From Vespula vulgaris (Eukaryota; Arthropoda; Insecta; Hymenoptera; Vespidae): a stretch of DNA of 64,000 nt. Both the position numbers and the translations under genes were made by a program. Below the pieces are notes generated by a model. That model was not told the origin of the DNA, did not search any database, and saw nothing but the letters and a program-made list of their open reading frames with translations. Positions within the stretch are counted from its first letter, which is position 1. Every line of letters starts with the position of its first letter. Below are positions 1-12,631 of the stretch, piece after piece. Location of the stretch: assembly GCF_905475345.1 (NCBI RefSeq), contig NC_066587.1, positions 2,232,070 through 2,296,069 of the forward strand. Direction: 5' to 3'.

Positions 1-65
1 GATCGATGTATGCTGTCGCGAGGTGGTCTCGCGGTCGAACGTTTCTGACGATCCTGAACGCGTTT
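1..65 (-). CDS. Possible second exon of the same unrecognised gene, cut by the window edge
   Basis: On the minus strand, an acceptor (ctgtag) at 71-66 is followed by 65 bases without a stop in the frame that continues the phase-1 donor of the exon at 1262-1316. The residues would start ETRSGSSETFDRE. Base composition is GC-richer than its surroundings. The other two frames are also open over this short length, so the assignment is weak. Only the splice phase and the composition support it. Confidence 0.25.
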
Positions 66-171
66 CTACAGTACGAATCCATTAAGGGTATGTTTATATT
101 TCTACGTATAACGTACAAACGAGCAGATCGCTCAAGGACGTAAATATGTTTTGCTTTCTCTCTCCCTCTCC

Positions 172-210
<39 letters not shown>

Positions 211-1261
211 AGTTATTATAGATTTTGGGCTTCGTTAAATTAGAGACTCAAAGAAATCGTTTTAACATGTCCCAGTGACACTATTCCTCTTTTTCCACCC
301 CTTCTCCTCCCACATTCTCTTTCTCTACATGTATACATAACATATATACGCACGGATTTATAGATTACGCATAAATACATAAATATGTAACGATATATAT
401 CTGTAAATACATAAATATGCAACGATATTTAATCTTTCAACTTGTATATATTCTATCATAACCTCAAAATGAAAAGATCAGAAATATGAAAGTAAATTGT
501 GGACATGGCAATGAATTATAGATAGATAAATAAATAAATAAATAAATAAAGAAAAAAGAAAAAGAATTATACGTATTTCATAAAAAATGTATCGTTCTTG
601 TTGCCTCGACCTTTACCCCTTATTACGTGAACCACGTTCTTTTACGATGTTAATAAAATCATTTCACGAGACGTCGAGTCTAAGAGTAGACTATTTCTCG
701 ACCATATTTTCTCTTAATGATCTATATCTCGCATATTTATATAAATTTATGATATTATCGATTCGTAATCGTATTATCTCAAATAGAAAAATTCAGATTT
801 CTACTTTTCCCTTTTCTTTCTTTTTGTATATTTCGAAGGGAAGATTTGAAACCGACGAACGACGACGAGCAAAAATATTAAGAGTATGAGAAATACGACG
901 TCTCGTTATTTGTGGTAAATAAGAAATTTTTAAGCGAGCAAATGAAAAAGAAAAGAATGGAAAAGAAAGGAAAGAAAGAAAGAAGGGAAAATAGAGATTA
1001 TAGAAAGCAAGGAAAGGTAAAGTATCACGAAGGCGAGGCAATATCTGGTCGAGAGCGATCGATGGCCCGGTCGGACGTCGGATAATTCGCGAAATATGGA
1101 GAAAGGTGAGAGCGCGCGCGCGCGCTCGTACTAACGTCTATATACGAAGAAGATTTATAGAGAATCTCGAACGACACGAGATGGTACGAGAGTACGAAGG
1201 GTTGTCAGGCCCAATCGTTGTTTGGGAATGACAATGAGAAAGAGAAGAAATGGAGACTCAC

Positions 1262-1316
1262 CACCAATGCTCAGGGTTCTCCATCGGGTCTTCCGCTTGG
1301 AGCCCTTCTTGCCCAT
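1262..1316 (-). CDS. Putative first coding exon of an unrecognised gene
   Basis: Read on the minus strand, an ATG at 1316 opens 18 codons plus one base (MGKKGSKRKTRWRTLSIG) and ends at a strong GTGAGT donor at 1261-1256. An in-frame TAA lies two codons upstream of the ATG, so this is the first Met of its frame. The peptide is very basic (K/R-rich), and I do not recognise the family. The exon is moderately GC-rich against an AT-rich background, which favours real coding sequence. A strong hairpin sits two bases upstream of the ATG. The gene would run leftwards, with the next candidate exon at 1-65. It could instead be a chance ORF beside a donor-like site. Confidence 0.4.
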
Positions 1317-1318
1317 TT

Positions 1319-1349
1319 CTTAGGAAGACCGTGACGACGGTCTTCTAAG
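1319..1349. other. Stem-loop next to a candidate start codon
   Basis: Arms CTTAGGAAGACCGT (1319-1332) and ACGGTCTTCTAAG (1337-1349) pair over 13 bp with one bulged base and a 4-nt loop. On the minus strand the hairpin ends two bases before the ATG at 1316, so it would lie at the very end of the 5' UTR if that gene is real. Confidence 0.6.
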
Positions 1350-3146
1350 CCTCCTTTGCTTTCGTTTTTCTTCGATTTGTGTTATTTTGTCTTATTTTTT
1401 CTCTCTCTTTTTCTCTTTTTCTTTTTCTCTTTCTCTTTCTTTCTTTTTATATCGGTCTTCTCCTCTAAGTTAAAAGTGTCATCGAGATAATCATCTTGGT
1501 GGATCGCCTGAACACACCACTATCTTCTATTTGGTAGCATTTCATCGAAAATGATTTTTATCGTGTTAATCCTTCGCGTTTTAATTTTCTTCTTACCCTA
1601 GACAGGTTATTTAATACAGAGAAACAGAAAGAGAAAAGAAAAAAAGAAGGGGAAAAAGAAAGAACGTACGTTATCAATTATATCCGAACGAGAAACACCG
1701 AGACGTCTCGCAAAACAATCTCTAAGCATACTCCGAACCGCTCGAACGGCGATCGCACACTGCGCTCCCCGCTAAGCCCCTTCTTAGTATCTCCCCACCC
1801 GTTTCTATCGATGCTCTTTCTCCCCACTCCACTACCCCACCCTACCCCACTTACTCTCTGCCTATCACACATTCGTACTTCTACTCATTCTTGTATTTTT
1901 GTTTTACTTTTTATTTTGTTTCTTTTTCTTCATTGAAATCGAAAGGACACTTCGTTGACATAACAACGATATTTATTGTCATTCTCCTTTTCCTTCGGCT
2001 TCGATTCTTTCATGTTTCTCTTGAATCGTCGTCGTTGTCGACGCAGCCATCAATGAGAATGCGCACCATCGTCCGAACACCGCGCCTCGATTTTTCGTCG
2101 TAAGAATTTTCCATGAGAAATTATATTCGAATTAGTCGATCACACATTTCGTTCAAATACATTCGAATTTTGAAGGATCTGACATAATCAAATGAAGTTG
2201 GCACTGCGTTTACGTTTTCGGCAGTACCATCTATCGGTACTCTATTCAATCGACATTTCTTTATCGATTTGAACTTACATTGAAATATGAATATACAAAA
2301 ATGAGAGATCTTTTTTCTTATTCCTGTTCTTTTTTATTTGTTAATATATATATATACATATAAAATTTATTCAAGATGCGTTCATTGATACCAAACGAAT
2401 GATTCAAATTTAGCATTATTTTTATTTGCTTGGGATGGAGATTTCTATTGATGTTCTTATGAAACATCAGATGGTGCAAAAAATCATACGAAAAATTGAT
2501 TAAGAGCTTATGAAAGTGTTCGCTCTATTTGTGATAATTTAAATCTTTTCTTATCCACGCATGCTCTTTTACAGTTACTGTGATGATCGTCGTCAACAAA
2601 ATAGCGCCATCTTTACCGATTCCCGCTGTTTCAAAAATATGACATGAATCTTTTCGTATTTCTTGATTATTCATTATTACAAGATATTCTCATCGTAGAG
2701 ATTAAGGTTAATAAATTTAATAGATAAATTTAATAGATTAATTAATTATTTAACTATATCTAGAAGAAGTGTTCCTTAATTTATTGCATTTGTAGCAGAC
2801 GACGTTGAACATGTGTGTAGGATGTCTAACTGTAATTGACTGTTTAAAAATGTGCGATTTTTTAATTTTGAATTAATGAATTGTTAGTTTAAATCATAAA
2901 GTTATATCAGTTATATCGTTATTGTTAGAAAATAATGCATTCACATTTGAACGTTCTACTCGGTTTGAATGACTATTTGGAGTAATCGTTTAATTGATAA
3001 AAGTAAGTTAACCTTAAAGATTATATTTTGTAGATTATTATGATTCTATTTTTTACAAACATCGCAGGAAGTTAATTAAGAATTTGATTTTATTTCGTGA
3101 TATATAGGTTATATCTCTAAGTGTTGCACGGTAACAAGAATTGTTC
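1350..3146. other. Intergenic region between the left-edge gene and Aladin
   Basis: No gene is supported here. It holds pyrimidine-rich tracts (1381-1452), a C-rich stretch at about 1740-1860 that could be promoter or 5' UTR of the minus-strand gene, and GCCATCT-type motifs (ACCATCTAT near 2227, GCGCCATCTTTACC at 2602) upstream of Aladin. The remainder is AT-rich. Confidence 0.5.
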
Positions 3147-5038
3147 ATGATGAAGATATTGTCTTTAAATGAATTCCTATCTCCAATGTTTAATCAACTA
3201 CCCACTGCTGGTGTTGATGCATATGTTGTGAGACACAGTGATCACGTAGAAATGCACGACGAGATGCATCCTTTTTATGAATACCTGCGTAATTACCCAG
3301 CAGTTTCTATCACTAGTGATATGCTTGGCGCGCGGGAATGTATTCGCACTATCAACAATGGTTATTTATTCCAACCTATTCAGGATAGTGTTTTTAAAAG
3401 AATTATAAGCGTATGGAGAGAAAAAGGATTTACAGAAGCTTTACGTTTCGCTGCATCTGCTGATTCCGAACACGTAACAAAAGTGATACACTGGATAGCT
3501 GTAAAGTATGGACGTAAATGTATTTTAATCTTACTACATTATTATCGATAGCATTCAATAGATCTTAATGATCTTACTATTCTGATTAATAGACTCACAT
3601 GGGCTTTAGACTCTATGGAGAAAGGTATTTTTCAAAGGGAAGCTTTACCAACCATTGGATCAGGATCCATTGCTGATATAGTCCCTACGCGTGATTGGAA
3701 TACCTCGATTGTATGAGTATATATTGTTATATATAAGACATTTTTGACATTTATTTGTTTTTAGGTACGTTGCATTTCATGGCATCCACATTGCACCCGT
3801 TTAGCTGTTGCAACCAGAGACGACAGAATACGTATATTTTCAGAAGGTATATCAGGGATACCGATTTTACGACACAGTGCTCAAAAATTCGTTTATCAAT
3901 TAAGTTGGAGTCCTTATGCCGGAAGAGTATTAGCTGCTGCGTGTCATATAGGTGTTTTAATATGGACGATCGAACTAGGTGCTGCTAGTAATATGTTGAG
4001 CCATGCTGTGCTATTAAAGCGAAGAAATCATAGTCCTGTTACTAGTGTAGCATGGCATCCACAGGTATCTCTATATACAAATATTCATTAAATCTGTCAT
4101 ATTAGATAATCTTATTATGTATTTATCTCAGGGTAACATATTGGTGTCCTGTTCACCGAATGATTCCAATATGATCGTATGGGACGTTTCCAAAGAGGAA
4201 GGTGTACCACTAAAACGAGTAGGTGGTGGTGGATTATGCTTTGTACATTGGTCTTTTTGCGGAAGTCGTTTATTTTCTGCCACATGTAGAAACATTTTTA
4301 GGTAGGTCGTGTTATCGATGGATAATTATATATTTTATATTGAATATATTCATATCGTATATGTGACTCTTTTATATTCAGAGTTTGGCGATCTGGTACT
4401 CCAACACCGTGGTATGCAGAAAGATGGACTGTACCATCCGGACGTATAGCTGCTGCTTGTTTTGGACCAGATTTAGCATTGATATTTGCATCGAGCGACG
4501 ATCCTGTTATTTTTTCATTACCACTTCAGGAGAATATTTTTGATACTAAATCGTCATTTGATGAAATCAATGTAGCATACCCTCTAATCAATTTAGCTGA
4601 AGTCACTTTCACATCGGATGTAAATGAAGATTCCATTACAGTCGGTGGTCGAATAGTAGCAATGGAATGGGATCCTTCGGGCCGATACCTTGCTGTTCTC
4701 TTTCACGTAAGAATTACAATAAATGTTAAATCCATTTAACACAATTATTGTCAATCGATTATTTTCAAATCAATTATTTTGTTTCTCCGATTTTACAGAA
4801 GAGTCCATTGATCGCTTTAATACTAACGAGAATAAGTAATTTAGGGAAAGCGGTCGAAGTGAAACCATTTTGTTTCATTCAAGGTTTGTCCGGAGAAGTA
4901 CCGAATTGTATAAATTTTTATAAGAAATATCCTTCCACGGATTCAATAGTCTGTTTGACTATTGCATGGAGTAGCGGACGTATACAACATTTTCCTATAT
5001 CCAATAATTACGTTATGAGCGATGACGGTTGGTATTAA
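3147..5038 (+). CDS. Aladin: Aladin WD-repeat nucleoporin (AAAS)
   Basis: Aladin is a nuclear pore complex scaffold protein; the human orthologue is mutated in triple-A syndrome. Six exons join in phase: 3147-3505, 3593-3710, 3765-4064, 4132-4301, 4382-4706 and 4799-5038, giving 503 aa (human protein about 546). The N-terminal ~159 residues precede a WD40 propeller that starts around residue 160 (VRCISWHPH). Recognisable repeats include SPVTSVAWHPQ, GNILVSCSPNDSNMIVWDVS, the TPTPWYAERWTVPSGR region and AMEWDPSGRYLAVL, all in the order seen in animal Aladin. The first donor must be the GTATGG at 3506, because only that gives the phase 2 needed to enter LTWALDSMEK. ATG at 3150 is an equally good start. 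The C-terminus (SDDGWY) is shorter than the human tail. Confidence 0.9.
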
Positions 5039-5698
5039 ATATCCCTTTTACATTGTCATTTGACTTAAAAATTTCTCTCTAAGAAGAAATTGATTTCATA
5101 AAAAATATAACTTCAATTTCGATGTCCATATTGTCTTGTCTTGTTTCGAGATATAAAAGTGTAAAGTGGAAATTACATAATTTTTCTATCGGTCTTTGAC
5201 TTGTCATTATGTCGAAGAGAAAAAAAAAAAGAAGAAAAACCAAAGAAAGAAAAAAGAAAAGAAAACGTGGTCCAATGTTAGGGTCTCCGACATGCTACGT
5301 GAGTAACGTATAGGACATACAAGTTCTCGAGTTGGGTACCTAATTATACGAAGTCACATGCAGAGCGCACGCCTTTCTATTTTTACGTTGCTTGACCGAA
5401 TGCTATATACCCCGACAGAATGTTATGCATCCCTAGCTATTTCCAATACGTACTATGTGTCATCCGATTTATGGGTAAACTACTCGTCTACAGTGATGTA
5501 ATCTCGAAAATAAATAATAAATAATACCTTCTTTTATTTATTTTTTTTTCTCTTCAACTTAATACAATGATATCGCACACGAGATTACAAAAAAAAAGAA
5601 AAGAAAAAAGATTAAAAAGAAAGAAGAATCCCAAAGAAAAATACAATAAATAAATTCAATATTTCATTAACCTGAAGATTGATTTTTTCTTTCTTTTC

Positions 5699-5734
<36 letters not shown>

Positions 5735-6743
5735 ACTCGTTATACTCGTTTTTCTATATAATTACCCTTTGCAAAGCGATTAAATAATCTTATGTGTTTA
5801 TATGTTATTTTTTGTATTTTATTTTATTTTATTTTTTTTAATTTTTTTTTAGTATTATTTCTTTTTTTTTTCAATGCATTTCCTAAGTTATTGCGTCCGT
5901 ATGCGTTGCAAGATCAGAATCCTTTTTTTTAGTATGTTTACTTAAGAAGGGACCGTACACATGCGGTGACTATGCTCTGGACGAAGTTGACAGGTGCCTT
6001 GACAAAAAAGTACGGCCGAGAGCGAGCATAGTATATGTATATAATGTAAGCATAGAGGGCTGGCAGACCATATGTGCCACTCTATCACTTATCTACCCGT
6101 AATATGACGTATAAAGCAACTGTAAGATGCAACTCTAAGATGTATGCTTGGGTGCAGGGTATGTCCTTATGTATGGGGACGATGATCGACTCGGTGTTTT
6201 ATAATGATACATGTATACATATTTAAGCAATATTGGATCACTTTTAGAAAATCTATTGTATACACACACAAACACACACATATATATATAAAATCTAATA
6301 ATAATAGATTTTCTAAAATCAATCAAATATATTTATAAATACTTTTACATTCGTTCATTCATCATTCATTGATATAATTATTATAACATTTTCAACTATG
6401 TCTCTTTGATATTTTCCATATATTATACTATTAAAAAAAAATGTCAACGTATATATAAATAATTTGTATTAATACAAAAGAGATCTAAAGAGAAAAACAG
6501 AGAGAGAGAGAGAGAGAGATAGAGAAAGAAAGAGAAAAAGGGATGATGTCCATGAAATAATAGTAGGCTGTAACATAAGCGAGAAGAGTGAACGACATGT
6601 CCTCATATGCGCGCGCGAAGAAGCTGTTGTTAATAAGCGACGCGTGTGCGGCAGCTGGTTTGACATTTTTTTGCTCTACACCCGATTCTCGGGGCTCGAG
6701 CGACGAAAGATCGTCCCGAGCACCCTCTTTTCATTCCTCCCTT

Positions 6744-6783
<40 letters not shown>

Positions 6784-8431
6784 CTTTTCTCGTTCTCTTT
6801 TTCTTTTTCACTTTTTCTTAGACTTCTCTATTTTCTTAAAATTAGTTCATCCAATGCACATCTAGTCATCTAGTCACCCATGTATGTAGACTATTAAGTC
6901 TCCTCTTTACTAAAAATTCTTCTCGATCATTGACACTTTTTACGTTACGCGTTTAATTTCTATATGTGCGCATGCGTGTGATCTCATATGAACATTACTT
7001 AAAACTTTTCATTTCTAAAAAATGTTATCATAAGATTATTCGAAGTTAATCAACTGATGATTTTTTTATTATTTTTATAATTTATAAATATTGTATTTTT
7101 TTCCTTTCTTTCTTTCTTTTCCCTTTTTCATTATAAATTTTTTTCTTAATATTAAATTTATGCGGAAGTTATCAATGTAATCAATTTCAAATTTCATAAA
7201 TACTAATGTGAACTAACGTTATAAGGGAAAAAAAAATTTATTTTTTAAGGTATTCATTGATCTAGTATTGCGATTATGATAAAAGATTGATCATCGGCTA
7301 AAAAAAAATTATTATGTATATTCGAAATAGAAATCAATAGATTAATTGATAATTGAGTTAAACGTGTACAAGAAAAAATTTGTTGCGTTTAAAAAAAAAT
7401 TATATAACGTGAATATAATAGTATCACTTATACCAATCTATTGTAATATTTAAAAAGTAGTTGAATATAAAAATACACAGAGACACACATTATTTAAACA
7501 TTATTTATAAATATTAAAATACATAAGTATTTAAATATTAGGAAGTAAAATAACTGAGATAAAATTAATTCAACAGTATAACATATTTACTAAATATTAT
7601 TATCATTTATTATTAATAATAAAATATTAATATTAATTATATGTAATACTGATTAAAGAAAAATAAAATTAAAAGAAAAAGAATACTTTTCAGGATACGT
7701 AACATTTAAGTAAAATATATCAATACTCTATTTAAATTGTTAATACCTTAATAATTACGTATATATATTCTTTAAATTTCATTTGATATTATTATTAATT
7801 AATATAAAATAAAGTGTGACTTGTGTAAAAAGTAATATCAAGTAATAGAGGGTTAAGAGAGACAAGTGCATAGAACATGTTGCACCGTATAGTAAGATCC
7901 CCACATCTCGCATAAGCTGGCTACAGCCACGCGAGTGGGCGGTGCTTAGGTTTTCTTCTTGCGGTAGTCGTCGTATCCTCTCGAGGGTTCCTTCCTTATC
8001 GTCTTTATAAGCGGGGGAGAAGAAGAGATCCCGAAGGAAGAGAGAAGAATAGTGGAGGGGGGATACTTTAAGTTCGGTGTAAAAATGCGGTAGTATCTTC
8101 TCGTTCGGTCCTTGATAGTCTTCTTGCAGACGCGAGAACGAGTAGAAATACTCGAGAAACGTTACGCTGATCGTTCTTATCAATTCAGGGTCAAACTCGG
8201 CCGGCGCTTGCTCGAGCTATCATCCCCTTTTTTAATTATCATTTGCATCATCTTTTTCTCGTCCCATCATATATTTTATTTTCTTTTTCTTTCTTTGTTT
8301 TGTTATTTTTGTTCGGTAAGAACTTATATCGTTACTACGCAAAAGGGAATAACAGAGATAGAAGTACAGTGATAGAAAGAGAGGAGAAAGAGAGAGAGAG
8401 AGAGAGATAAATAGATAGAAATCATCATCAA
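5039..8431. other. Aladin 3' flank and long AT-rich intergenic region
   Basis: No coding gene is supported. It contains poly-T and poly-A tracts, an (AG)n run at 6498-6519 and a (CT)n run at 6741-6780 bracketing a short GC-rich island (about 6598-6735). A second GC-richer zone at about 7850-8220 looks like promoter or 5' UTR sequence of the downstream zinc-finger gene. Several of the short ORFs here are Ser/Phe/Leu translations of CT repeats. Confidence 0.5.
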
Positions 8432-8780
8432 GTGAGTACGCGTTTTCCTTTGATCAAAAGGAAAGAATAGCAGAGCAAACGTTCGAAGGAGGTCGCAAAA
8501 TTTCCATTTATCTTTAGTTTAAACTCGACGGTGGCGCAAAATAGCGGCGATATTAAATACAAAACTTGTTGTAACGCGGCGCGCAAGTGTACTCTAATCT
8601 CTCTTCGCTCCGTCGACGACAACTACATACCAAAGACCCTGTACATTACAAAATCGTGTATATTACGAAATACTTCGCGCGTGATATGATCGAATGTATT
8701 GTCGTTGTTGGCGCTGTGACGTCTTGAAAAAAAAAAAGAAAAAAAGAAACGAAAGAAAAGAAAAGAAAGAACTTGAGCAG
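8432..8780 (+). other. Possible 5' UTR intron of the GLIS-type gene
   Basis: A GTGAGT donor at 8432 follows an A/G-rich leader, and an acceptor (gagcag) ends at 8780, two bases before the ATG of the zinc-finger gene. This arrangement suggests a non-coding first exon ending at 8431. There is no transcript evidence in the sequence itself. Confidence 0.35.
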
Positions 8781-8782
8781 AT

Positions 8783-11579
8783 ATGCACCTCGAGGATTAC
8801 CTCGTTGTCGACAAGAACGGGGAAAACGTAAGGCAACGTGTCTATTCAACAAACGGGATCGATCAAGAAGAATATCTTCTTGATTCATCGTCTCGTTTGA
8901 TATCCACAATGAACGTCGTTGGAAGTACACGAGAATCTTGTTGGACTAATCATCATTCCTCGCAAGTGGATAATATTGGATCATCCTCGCCATTTTTATC
9001 AACTTCATCCAATTCTTGTAAGAAAAATGATTGGGAAGAACTTTCGGTTGCTATACAATATCCCGATCAACGGCCTGAAACATTAAGCAATAATTGCAAT
9101 GAAGTAAACAATTGGAATAACGAAATTACGAGAAATGGTGATTATTACGATGACAAAACTAATGGACGGCAAAGATTGCCTTCGGTAGGGACAGCATTCT
9201 CATTTTCACGAGCTTTCGTATATCCCGATTATCAAGGGTATCAAGATTATCAAGAGACCACAAATTTAGTAACATCGATTAGTTCGCAAAACGAAGAATT
9301 TCAGGAACTTGGTAGCGCCATGCAAATAGCTACCAATGAATTTGATTTGAGTTTGATTAGAGGCGATCCTACTTCTTTGCTTGCCAATGTTGATTCTTCC
9401 TCGTCTTCGGCGTCAACGTATTTGGAAGAGTTGCAGGATCCGTTTCAAAACGTTGATGGTCTATGTTATGCCGTTGGTCATTTGGTATCTTCACAGTCGA
9501 GTACACAATTGTCCTCGGTGAATTTTCATCAGGAAAATGTGGTTAAAGATAATCTTGGCAATCAAGTGGTTTTACCTCAAAACGAAGGATTACTTCTTGC
9601 CGATCAACGTGTTCCAAGATCTGACGTAACAGCGAAGAACGAAGTTTGCGATAGATCCTACGGTGAGTTCTCGTTAATATCATTTTGATCAATCACGATA
9701 TTTCATTGAACTTCTCTCATAATATTTAATTAAATTGATCTTTCTTAATAATCACTTCGTGTTAAATACATTTAACAGATCGTGCCACGGTAGAAGATAA
9801 TAATTTCATGTCGACGTATCAATGTCGATGGATAGATTGCGGAAGTGCTTTTACGGAACAAGAAAGTCTCGTAAGACATATTGAGAGGCGGCACGTAGAG
9901 TCTTCCTCTTCTAACGCGCATGGACATGGACGACGCGTACAGAGAGACAGAGATAAGGAAAAGGAGAGAGACGGAGATAGTTCTTTCTTAGGACAAACGA
10001 GTGGTCCAACGACAGGACAAGACGAATTTGCTTGTCTTTGGCAAGGTTGTCCTCGTGCTAGACCATTTAATGCTAGATACAAATTACTCATACATATGCG
10101 AGTACATAGCGGTGAGAAGCCAAATAAATGCCCTGTAAGTTTATATATAGATGTGAACGTATTTACGATGTTACTATTATTTCATCATTTTAAATTATAT
10201 TACGATTGAAATATATATACTTGCCAACTCTTAGAGAATTTCTTTTCCAGTTTGCTGGTTGTAAAAAGGCATTTTCACGGCTTGAAAATTTGAAGATTCA
10301 TCAGAGATCGCATACCGGAGAGAAACCTTACGCCTGTCAACATCGTGGCTGCACTAAAGCTTTCAGCAATAGTAGCGATCGAGCTAAACACCAGAGGACT
10401 CATTATGATACGGTACTTGTCATCGATATCTGAAACTTAAGAATTTGTCCCCAAATAAATATTGATCTTAGAAAGAAAAAGTACACACACACATAGACAC
10501 ACACGGTATCTTCATAGTAGTATATCATATGTTATAGTATCTTCATAGTAGCATACCATATATTATGGTATCTTCATAGTAGTATATTATACGTTATTAT
10601 ATCTTCATAGTAGTATATATATATATATAGTATACATATAATACATATATAATGTATGATATATATATATAGTATCTTCTTAATAGTTAACAATTAAATT
10701 CTTATAAAAATACATAAATCGATTTTCATAATCATACTTAATACAAATCATTACAGAAACCTTACGCTTGTCAAGTAAGCGGCTGTGGTAAACGTTACAC
10801 GGATCCATCAAGCTTAAGAAAACATGCAAAAAATCATGCGGAACCAACCACGTCGTTAATGGCATTACCAACAACTACTTTAGATAATAAAATGTCTATC
10901 GGTTATAATAATTCGTCGAACGTAATAACGGAACATCGTAAAGATACAACAAATACGTTACATCAGATTAGACAGGCGAACAGTCCGCTCTCTACAAATT
11001 ATAGATCATTAAAAAATTCGGAATCTTGTAGAGAAGATGATATTGATTTTCTTTATACTAATTTATACGAAAGTGAAAGGATCCCTTCCGTTTCGTTTGA
11101 TAATAATCATCAAGAATATGTACCGATAGAATATATGAAACGTTTTCTTATCGAAGACATTAATAATTCTCAAAACGATTGTAATACTGGTAAGATTTTT
11201 TGTTTTCATTTTTTATAATATAAATTAATTGACTTATATGATACATACATACATACATACATACATACATACATACATACATACATACATACATACATAC
11301 ATACATACATACATACATACATACATACCTACATACCTACATACATACATACATACATACATATATACATACATACATATATACTATATGCGCGCATTTA
11401 TGTTTCTCTCTTTCTCTGTCTGTCTGTCTGTTTATCTCTGTGTGTGTGTTGTAAAATCATATTTGTGAGAATGTTAATCGTACGACTCGTTAATGGCACG
11501 TGCTCGTGATTCGCTTTCGATTGGTAAAAACTAACACGTACACAACGATATCGACGATGACGATGACGACGATGATGAC

Positions 11580-11614
<35 letters not shown>

Positions 11615-12165
11615 TAACGACGAGGACAACGACGAGGATGACGATGACAATGACAGTGGCAGCACGCTTATGCTCGGTCGTTCATATTTAATCTCAGAGG
11701 AGGTTTGCCGCTTTATGCTTGTGTACCCCACACCGAGTCTTAAAATAATATTCTTCACTTTTTTGTCCAAGCCTACGAACGTACGCTCACGCACGCGCCA
11801 AAACGGTCCACATAATGGACACGTGTAACACACGCGTGCACTTTTAGAATTCAAAGCTTTCTCTCTCTTTCTCTTTCTTTCCTTTCTTCTAAGTAAAAAA
11901 AAAAAAAAAAGAAGAAGAGAAAAAAAGAAAAGAAAAAAGAAGAAGAGAAAAGAAGATAACTGATCGACGATTTAATCGATCGACTTAACTTAAAAGTTTC
12001 GTTTTCTTTACATAGGTATGTATAATGTTTAACATGGTTATAATTTTATTTACAGGATATGGCACGAACGACGATGTTCCTGATTTCCAAGAACTCGGTT
12101 CTGACATCGAACAAGAGTTTCTTGAGTTAAGTAATCTCAACGATGCTGTTTTCATCGATGTTTAA
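8783..12165 (+). CDS. GLIS-family five C2H2 zinc-finger transcription factor
   Basis: Nuclear DNA-binding transcription factor of the GLI-similar group (fly relatives lame duck and sugarbabe; vertebrate GLIS1-3). Exons 8783-9662, 9779-10134, 10251-10412, 10757-11189 and 12056-12165 join in phase to 646 aa. Fingers are at about residues 309-332 (CRWIDC...), 379-403 (CLWQGC...), 411-433 (CPFAGC...), 441-463 (CQHRGC...) and 471-493 (CQVSGC...), linked by SGEKPNK/TGEKPYA. PFNARYKLLIHMRVHSGEKP and KAFSRLENLKIH are typical of GLIS. Fingers 1 and 2 are separated by an unusual ~46-residue Ser/Arg/Asp-rich insert. The ~300-residue N-terminus is Ser/Asn/Gln-rich and probably regulatory; the C-terminus is acidic (DDVPDFQELG, IEQEFLELSNLND) and could activate transcription. 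I cannot decide between lmd and sug orthology. Confidence 0.87.
10506..10690. repeat. ~31-bp minisatellite in a zinc-finger gene intron
   Basis: Four to five copies of a unit built on TATCTTCATAGTAGTATA start near 10506, 10537, 10568 and 10599, and a diverged copy is present near 10672. The array lies in the intron between the exons for fingers 4 and 5. The same 17-mer TATCTTCATAGTAGTAT recurs at about 19845. Confidence 0.75.
11242..11382. repeat. Long (CATA)n tetranucleotide microsatellite
   Basis: About 140 bp of nearly pure ACAT/CATA units with few interruptions, in the last intron of the GLIS-type gene (11190-12055). ORFs reading HTYIHTYI through it are artefacts. Confidence 0.95.
11548..11655. 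repeat. (GAC/GAT)n trinucleotide repeat
   Basis: Imperfect ACG/ATG trinucleotide tract within the same last intron of the zinc-finger gene. It gives spurious Thr/Met- or Ser-rich ORFs on both strands. Confidence 0.9.
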
Positions 12166-12193
12166 TATCGCATATTGTATTTTTATATTTAAT

Positions 12194-12197
<4 letters not shown>

Positions 12198-12240
<43 letters not shown>

Positions 12241-12522
12241 ATGTATATGTATATATAAAATATTTCTTCTTTTTTTTTTTTTGATTATTATTATTATTAT
12301 ACGAAGGCGAAAGATACATTTGCACAAGCCCGATCTTCGTGCTGCATTTACCAAAGACTTGTTTCTTTTTATTATTATTATTATTTTTCTTTCTGTTTTC
12401 TTTTTTATAATAATAATAGTAATAATGATAGTAATAATAATATGAATAATATTAATAATAGTAATAATAATGACATTTATAATTTTGCGTTATATATATA
12501 TATTATATATATATACATTATT

Positions 12523-12556
<34 letters not shown>
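12198..12556. repeat. (TA)n and (ATA)n low-complexity tracts in the 3' UTR
   Basis: (TA)n runs at 12198-12236 and 12491-12556, with poly-T and ATT/ATA tracts between them, occupy the gap between the two convergent genes. No other feature is seen here. Confidence 0.85.
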
Positions 12557-12561
<5 letters not shown>

Positions 12562-12565
12562 TTCG

Positions 12566-12631
12566 AATAAAATCGTATATATTTTTGTACATAGGTGTAC
12601 TTGTATATTTATATATTTCTCGAGAAATAAA
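12566..12631 (+). terminator. Candidate poly(A) signals of the zinc-finger gene
   Basis: Two AATAAA hexamers (12566-12571 and 12626-12631) lie 400-470 bases after the stop at 12165, in an AT-repeat-rich 3' UTR. They fall before the stop of the convergent GILT gene at 12760. Confidence 0.5.

Noticed and set aside
7779..8183. 134-codon minus-strand ORF
   Set aside because: No domain is seen, and it lies in the likely promoter/leader region of the zinc-finger gene. Low-complexity ends suggest chance.
11242..11382. Regularly spaced repeats resembling a CRISPR array
   Set aside because: Continuous tetranucleotide repeats without unique spacers in a eukaryotic genome. The same applies to the other microsatellites.
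11229..11468. HTYIHTYI-type ORF
   Set aside because: Translation of a (CATA)n microsatellite.
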